A stretch of DNA of 16,227 nucleotides from an uncultured Pedobacter sp. (GTDB lineage: Bacteria; Bacteroidota; Bacteroidia; Sphingobacteriales; Sphingobacteriaceae): NCBI RefSeq assembly GCF_946479715.1, contig NZ_CAMLHF010000128.1, positions 1 through 16,227 of the forward strand. The letters are read 5' to 3'. The notes beneath the pieces were generated by a model that was not told where the DNA came from, ran no database searches, and saw only the letters and a list, made by a program, of their open reading frames with translations. Every line of letters begins with the position of its first letter. Positions within the stretch are counted from its first letter, which is position 1. The translations under genes were made by a program, and so were the position numbers. Below, piece after piece: positions 12,767-16,227 of the stretch.

Positions 12767-13264
12767 ATGAAAAAATTTCTATTCGTTTGCGCGATACTAT
12801 TTATCGCTAATCTAGGGTGCAAAAAAAATAATATTGGGGGAGGAGGGCTCTGCGCCTGTTCACCTATAACTGAACCTGAATTAAAATTGGTTATAAAAAG
12901 TAGCACAGGTACCGACCTGTTAAATGACAAAATCGCCGGGGCGTATTCAAAAGATGAAATTAAAGTATTCCAAAAATTGGCAGATGGAACCGAAACTCCC
13001 GTTAACTTTAGCATCAGACCTCCATTTTCTTATGGCGAAGAAAAGTTCAATTTCAACTCGCTATTTGTAGGCCTTAATTTCTTAAGAAACTCAAAAGACA
13101 CCAAGATTCTTCTAAAGCTTGGTGATAGCAAACCCTATGAACTTAGTTTTGCATTAAATGAAGGTATGTATGATATCAATAAGTTATTGATTGATGACAA
13201 AGAGGCTGAAAGTGACAATGGAACTGTTAGCAAGTACCTTAGAATATTTTATTTGACTGAATAG
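12767..13264 (+). CDS. Hypothetical lipoprotein
   Basis: A 165-residue protein with a lipoprotein signal peptide: MKKF, hydrophobic residues 4-14, lipobox ANLGC with C18 as the lipidated residue. A glycine-rich linker with two more Cys (GGGGLCACS, 24-32) leads to a domain of about 130 residues with beta-type segments (ELKLVIKSSTGTDLL, KILLKLGDSKPYELSFALNEG). I do not recognise a family; the architecture recalls small Bacteroidota cell-surface lipoproteins. The 130-bp gap to the previous gene and the inverted repeat within it suggest a transcript of its own. It converges with the permease gene, 23 bases between stops. Confidence 0.72.
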   Translation: MKKFLFVCAILFIANLGCKKNNIGGGGLCACSPITEPELKLVIKSSTGTDLLNDKIAGAYSKDEIKVFQKLADGTETPVNFSIRPPFSYGEEKFNFNSLFVGLNFLRNSKDTKILLKLGDSKPYELSFALNEGMYDINKLLIDDKEAESDNGTVSKYLRIFYLTE

Positions 13265-13287
13265 TTCACATAAATCATCCCCCTTCA

Positions 13288-15660
13288 TCACTCATACTTC
13301 AGCGCCTCAACAGGGTTGGCCTTTGCAGCCCTGTAGGCTTGAAAACCGACAGTTAGAAAAGCTATAATTGCGGTTCCTGCTATAGATATCAGTACAATAG
13401 ATAATGATATGGTAGTTCTGAACTCAAAATTAGTTAGCCACCTGTTCATCAGGTAATAAGCCAAAGGTACGCCAATACAAGCCGCTACAAATACCATTTT
13501 AAGGAAGGAGAGCGAAAGAAGCCTCATGATGTTGGCCACAGAAGCCCCCAATACACGGCGTACACCAAACTCTTTTGTCCGCTGTTCCGCACTGTAAGCA
13601 ACCAGTCCGTAAAGTCCCATGCACGAAATAAATATGGCTATGCCACCAAATAAGTTGGCCAGGATGCCCAGAATCTTTTCCGACTGCAGTTTTGCAGTAT
13701 ACAGATCATCCACAAATTTAATTTCAACAGGGTATTGCGGATTGATACTTTTGGCAACAGCAGAGATCAGCTCTATGTTTTTACTCAAACTATTGGCCGG
13801 ATTTAAGCGCAGATTGATATTGCCACCCTCATCTTTATTAAAATTAATCACCATCGGGCGTCCGGAACGATAGGGAGAATCCCACAGGAAATCTTTGAAC
13901 ACACCTACAACCTTCAACTTATTACCAAATAGATCTACATACTTTCCAACCGGATCTTTTAGCTTCATCATCTTCACTGCGGTGCTGCTCAGTAAAATTG
14001 CGGCCGTGTCTGACGCAAAATCCTTTGAGAAATCGCGTCCGGCCAACATTTGCACACCATTTGTTTTTACAAAATCATACTGGGTCTCTAAGCGGTTAAA
14101 TACAATTTCCTCGCCTTGTTTGTCCATTCCAGGCCATTTAAATCCGTAAAACCAATTGCTTACATGGGTCATACTACGCGATGCCTGGTTTACCGCAGTA
14201 ACCGCGCCTGTCTTTAATACCTGCTCTTTGAACAGTTCAAACTTCTGGAACAAATCTCCTTCTTGTGGCATCTCTGCAAGCAAATTGATGTTGTAGCCAA
14301 CTGGTCTGCTTTTGATATACTGCAGCTGCTTGTAAATCACAAGCGTGCCAATGATCAGCATAATGGCAAAGCAAAACTGGCCCACCACTAATACCTGCCT
14401 CATGTTGATAGGAATGAGCCTCGCCCTTGCTGTTTTCTTTTTCAAAATCTGAATAGGATTGAAAGAAGAAAGAAATACTGCAGGATAAATGCCCGCCAAA
14501 ACACCCGTCAGCAAAGCTACCGATACAATGCCCAACCAGTAGCCCATATTGGTGTAGTTGATGGTTATTTCTATATTCAGCAGGTTATTGAATAGGGGTA
14601 AACTGGCCTCTACAATAACAAGTGCAATGAGCACGGCAACTATAGTAAGCACCATAGCCTCGGTAAGGAATTGTGTTATCAGAGAACCTCTGGTTGCACC
14701 AATTGTTTTTTTGATGCCCACTTCCTTTGCCCTGCGCTCAGATTTTGCCGTGGCCATGTTCATAAAGTTGATACAGGCAATCAGCAAAATGCCAAAGGCT
14801 AAGCCCACGAATAGATAAATGCGTTCAATGTCGCCACCTACACTCTTACCGTTTAAAAATTCACCGTGTAAGTGTTGATCCGCCATCGGGAATAAGAAAT
14901 TTTCATTTCTTTGGTCCTTATAATTCTCATTGAACAATTTCTTTACCTTGGAGTTGATCAGGTTCAATTTGGCCTTGTCGTTAACCCTTGCCATTGCCAG
15001 GAAACTAAAATTACTCCAGCCAGGGTTTTTAACCCAACTTTCTATGCTTTCATAAAAAGACCATGGCATCAGGTAATCGAATCGGAGCGAAGTATTGGCT
15101 GGCAGGTCTTTAATAACGCCTGTTACCTTAAGATCATGCCTGTTTCTATACCTTACTGTTTTGTTCAGTACATCAGTGGAGCCAAACAACAGCTTGGCAG
15201 TTCCCTCGGTTAGCACCACCGCATTCGGTGTGTTCATTGCAACCGCGGGGTTACCCACTATAAAATCGTAATTGAATATTTTTAAAATCTCTGGGTCAGC
15301 AAAGAGATCGACCTTTTTAAAACTAGTCTCTTTATTGGCGATGAGTTTTTCATCACCGCCGCCAATTCGTGCAACGGCATCTACTTCAGGAACTTTTTCT
15401 CTGATAGCCATCGCAATCCCATTGCCGGGCGATCCTTTTGTACTTGTAATCTTTCCTGATGCATCCTGAAAGTTGGTCATTACTGTATAGATCTTGTCCG
15501 CATCTTTATAATGACGGTCAAAATTCATTTCGTAATTCACATACAACAATAGGAGCAGGCAGGCCGACAATCCAACTGCCAGTCCAATGATATTAATCAC
15601 AGAAGAAGTCTTGTTTCTCCAGAGGTTACGCAAAGCGATTTTTAAATTGAGCTTGAACAT
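13288..15660 (-). CDS. MacB/FtsX-like ABC transporter permease, double-module type
   Basis: The 790-residue protein has two MacB-PCD plus FtsX modules, the common Bacteroidota form. An N-terminal helix (20-42) is followed by a periplasmic MacB-PCD region (about 45-280), helices near 283-303, 330-352 and 375-396 (first FtsX domain), a helix at 425-445, a second periplasmic region (about 450-665) and three final helices near 668-690, 715-735 and 755-775. The paired cytoplasmic coupling motifs are visible as RRAKEVGIKKTIGATRGS (309-326) and QRTKEFGVRRVLGAS (693-707). These permeases need an ATPase subunit, not encoded here, and act in export or mechanotransmission, often linked to antimicrobial peptide resistance; the cargo is unknown. 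It is downstream of a close paralogue on the same strand. The ATG at 15660 gives the standard LKIALRNLWRNK start. Confidence 0.92.
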   Translation of the reverse strand: MFKLNLKIALRNLWRNKTSSVINIIGLAVGLSACLLLLLYVNYEMNFDRHYKDADKIYTVMTNFQDASGKITSTKGSPGNGIAMAIREKVPEVDAVARIGGGDEKLIANKETSFKKVDLFADPEILKIFNYDFIVGNPAVAMNTPNAVVLTEGTAKLLFGSTDVLNKTVRYRNRHDLKVTGVIKDLPANTSLRFDYLMPWSFYESIESWVKNPGWSNFSFLAMARVNDKAKLNLINSKVKKLFNENYKDQRNENFLFPMADQHLHGEFLNGKSVGGDIERIYLFVGLAFGILLIACINFMNMATAKSERRAKEVGIKKTIGATRGSLITQFLTEAMVLTIVAVLIALVIVEASLPLFNNLLNIEITINYTNMGYWLGIVSVALLTGVLAGIYPAVFLSSFNPIQILKKKTARARLIPINMRQVLVVGQFCFAIMLIIGTLVIYKQLQYIKSRPVGYNINLLAEMPQEGDLFQKFELFKEQVLKTGAVTAVNQASRSMTHVSNWFYGFKWPGMDKQGEEIVFNRLETQYDFVKTNGVQMLAGRDFSKDFASDTAAILLSSTAVKMMKLKDPVGKYVDLFGNKLKVVGVFKDFLWDSPYRSGRPMVINFNKDEGGNINLRLNPANSLSKNIELISAVAKSINPQYPVEIKFVDDLYTAKLQSEKILGILANLFGGIAIFISCMGLYGLVAYSAEQRTKEFGVRRVLGASVANIMRLLSLSFLKMVFVAACIGVPLAYYLMNRWLTNFEFRTTISLSIVLISIAGTAIIAFLTVGFQAYRAAKANPVEALKYE

Positions 15661-15674
15661 GGCAGTATTGATCT

Positions 15675-15694
15675 ATCAATTAAATACAATTGAT
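15675..15694. repeat. Inverted repeat in the permease leader
   Basis: ATCAATT (15675-15681) and AATTGAT (15688-15694) are perfect 7-bp arms around six bases, just upstream of the permease start at 15660. Candidate regulatory site or leader hairpin; AT-rich, so chance is possible. Confidence 0.3.
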
Positions 15695-15745
15695 CTGCAA
15701 TTTACCAAGTTTGTGCCAAGAGTTGATATATGTTTCAATTTGCTG

Positions 15746-15760
15746 TAAAACAGTGTTTTA
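15746..15760. repeat. Short hairpin TAAAAC/GTTTTA in the permease spacer
   Basis: Perfect 6-bp arms TAAAAC and GTTTTA around AGT. It lies between the larger hairpin and the downstream permease gene. Confidence 0.3.
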
Positions 15761-15762
15761 AT

Positions 15763-15800
15763 TATAGTTCAATAATAAAACCGTTCATTATCGAACTATA
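15763..15800. terminator. Long imperfect hairpin between the two permease genes
   Basis: TATAGTTC (15763-15770) pairs with GAACTATA (15793-15800), and after one A/C mismatch ATAAT (15772-15776) pairs with ATTAT (15787-15791), leaving a 10-base loop. The 14-position stem lies about 34 bases after the stop of the upstream permease (minus strand), where a terminator could act. It is AT-rich and is followed on the minus strand by ATTAAAAC rather than a T-run, so termination is uncertain; it may equally be an operator. Confidence 0.35.
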
Positions 15801-15801
15801 G

Positions 15802-15819
15802 GTGTACAGTGTCGTACAC
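15802..15819. repeat. Inverted repeat GTGTAC/GTACAC after the second permease gene
   Basis: Perfect 6-bp arms GTGTAC (15802-15807) and GTACAC (15814-15819) with a six-base spacer; an overlapping alternative is AGTGT-CGT-ACACT (15808-15820). It lies 14 bases after the stop of the upstream permease. Confidence 0.3.
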
Positions 15820-15833
15820 TATTTGATCCCACA

Positions 15834-16227
15834 TTACTCATACTTCAGCGCCTCAACAGGGTTCGCCTTTGCAGCTTTATAAGCCTGGAAACTAACTGTT
15901 AGAAAAGCAATGATTGCTGTTCCTGCTATTGATAGGAATACAATAGACAAAGATATGCTTGTCCGGAATTCAAAATTAGTGAGCCATTTGTTCATCAGGT
16001 AATGCGCCAGAGGAACGCCAATACAAGCAGCCACGAATACCATTTTCAAGAACGAAACCGACAGCAATCTCATGATATTGCTTACCGAGGCGCCCAGTAC
16101 GCGGCGCACACCAAATTCCTTTGTACGCTGCTCCGCGCTGTAAGCCACAAGACCATAAAGCCCCATGCAGGAAATAAATATGGCGATGCCGCCAAACAAG
16201 TTGGCCAGTATGCCCAGGATCTTTTCA
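15834..16227 (-). CDS. Second MacB/FtsX-like permease, C-terminal part (5' end outside window)
   Basis: Only the last 130 residues are visible; the frame is open through the right edge, so the gene is cut by the window and not a short gene. The visible part aligns without gaps to residues 661-790 of the neighbouring permease, with 121 of 130 residues identical. It contains the last FtsX domain: the helix LFGGIAIFISCMGLYGLVAY, the coupling motif QRTKEFGVRRVLGAS and two further helices. The differences are mostly conservative (for example A to S, R to K, L to V), while many silent codon differences exist, so the copies are an older tandem duplication under selection. The stop is TAA here, TGA in the other copy. 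A start near 16199 would use a TTG inside the conserved helix and is rejected. Confidence 0.9.
   Translation of the reverse strand, partial: EKILGILANLFGGIAIFISCMGLYGLVAYSAEQRTKEFGVRRVLGASVSNIMRLLSVSFLKMVFVAACIGVPLAHYLMNKWLTNFEFRTSISLSIVFLSIAGTAIIAFLTVSFQAYKAAKANPVEALKYE

Noticed and set aside
13619..15469. Several plus-strand frames of 65-100 codons within the permease gene
   Set aside because: All are antisense shadows of a full-length 790-residue permease with intact domains.
13288..16227. Transposon or insertion sequence explaining the repeated permease ends
   Set aside because: The repeated DNA is coding for the same protein domain, has many silent differences, and is not bounded by terminal repeats or a transposase gene.

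Overview
The window looks like a chromosomal segment from a member of the Bacteroidota, probably family Sphingobacteriaceae (Pedobacter- or Mucilaginibacter-like). The assignment is an inference. It rests on the AT-rich intergenic DNA, repeated TAnnTTTG-type -7 promoter elements with few Shine-Dalgarno sequences, and the gene families present: a GH106-type rhamnosidase, tandem FtsX/MacB-like permeases without an ATPase gene, a TonB-C stand-alone protein and an XRE-DUF4870 fusion. No RNA genes, CRISPR arrays, integrases or insertion sequences were seen.

Layout from left to right. (1) The 3' part of a GH106-like glycoside hydrolase runs in from the left edge. (2) A RibD/DHFR-like reductase gene follows. 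It is convergent with, and overlaps by 49 bp, an hxlR regulator gene; hxlR is divergent from an SDR oxidoreductase gene. The hxlR-SDR spacer holds a 24-bp near-perfect palindrome. (3) On the minus strand are a soluble GAF-PAS-PAS histidine kinase and, downstream of it, a small lipoprotein gene. (4) On the plus strand lies a tightly packed four-gene cassette: a small soluble protein ending in an RPCPxxC motif, a seven-helix membrane protein, a HisKA_3 histidine kinase with one membrane anchor and no sensor domain, and a NarL/FixJ response regulator. A 7-2-7 inverted repeat with NarL-like geometry sits just upstream of its candidate promoter. (5) A marR-GNAT gene pair on the minus strand is divergent from an SRPBCC-domain gene, with a 19-bp palindrome in the marR promoter. 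(6) An AT-rich stretch carries an XRE-DUF4870 membrane regulator preceded by three 11-bp-phased direct repeats, then a secreted protein, a TonB-C protein and a lipoprotein. (7) Two tandem minus-strand FtsX/MacB-like permease genes are separated by a hairpin-rich spacer; the second runs off the right edge.

How the genes may work together. Most of the window is regulation and sensing. Three independent regulator loci (hxlR, marR, the two-component cassette) each have an inverted repeat placed where an operator would be expected. The strongest candidate for an under-described system is the cassette at 6875-9362. Its kinase cannot obviously sense anything by itself, so the seven-helix protein and the Cys-containing small protein are the natural candidates for the input module. 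This is inferred from gene order and domain content and has not been shown.
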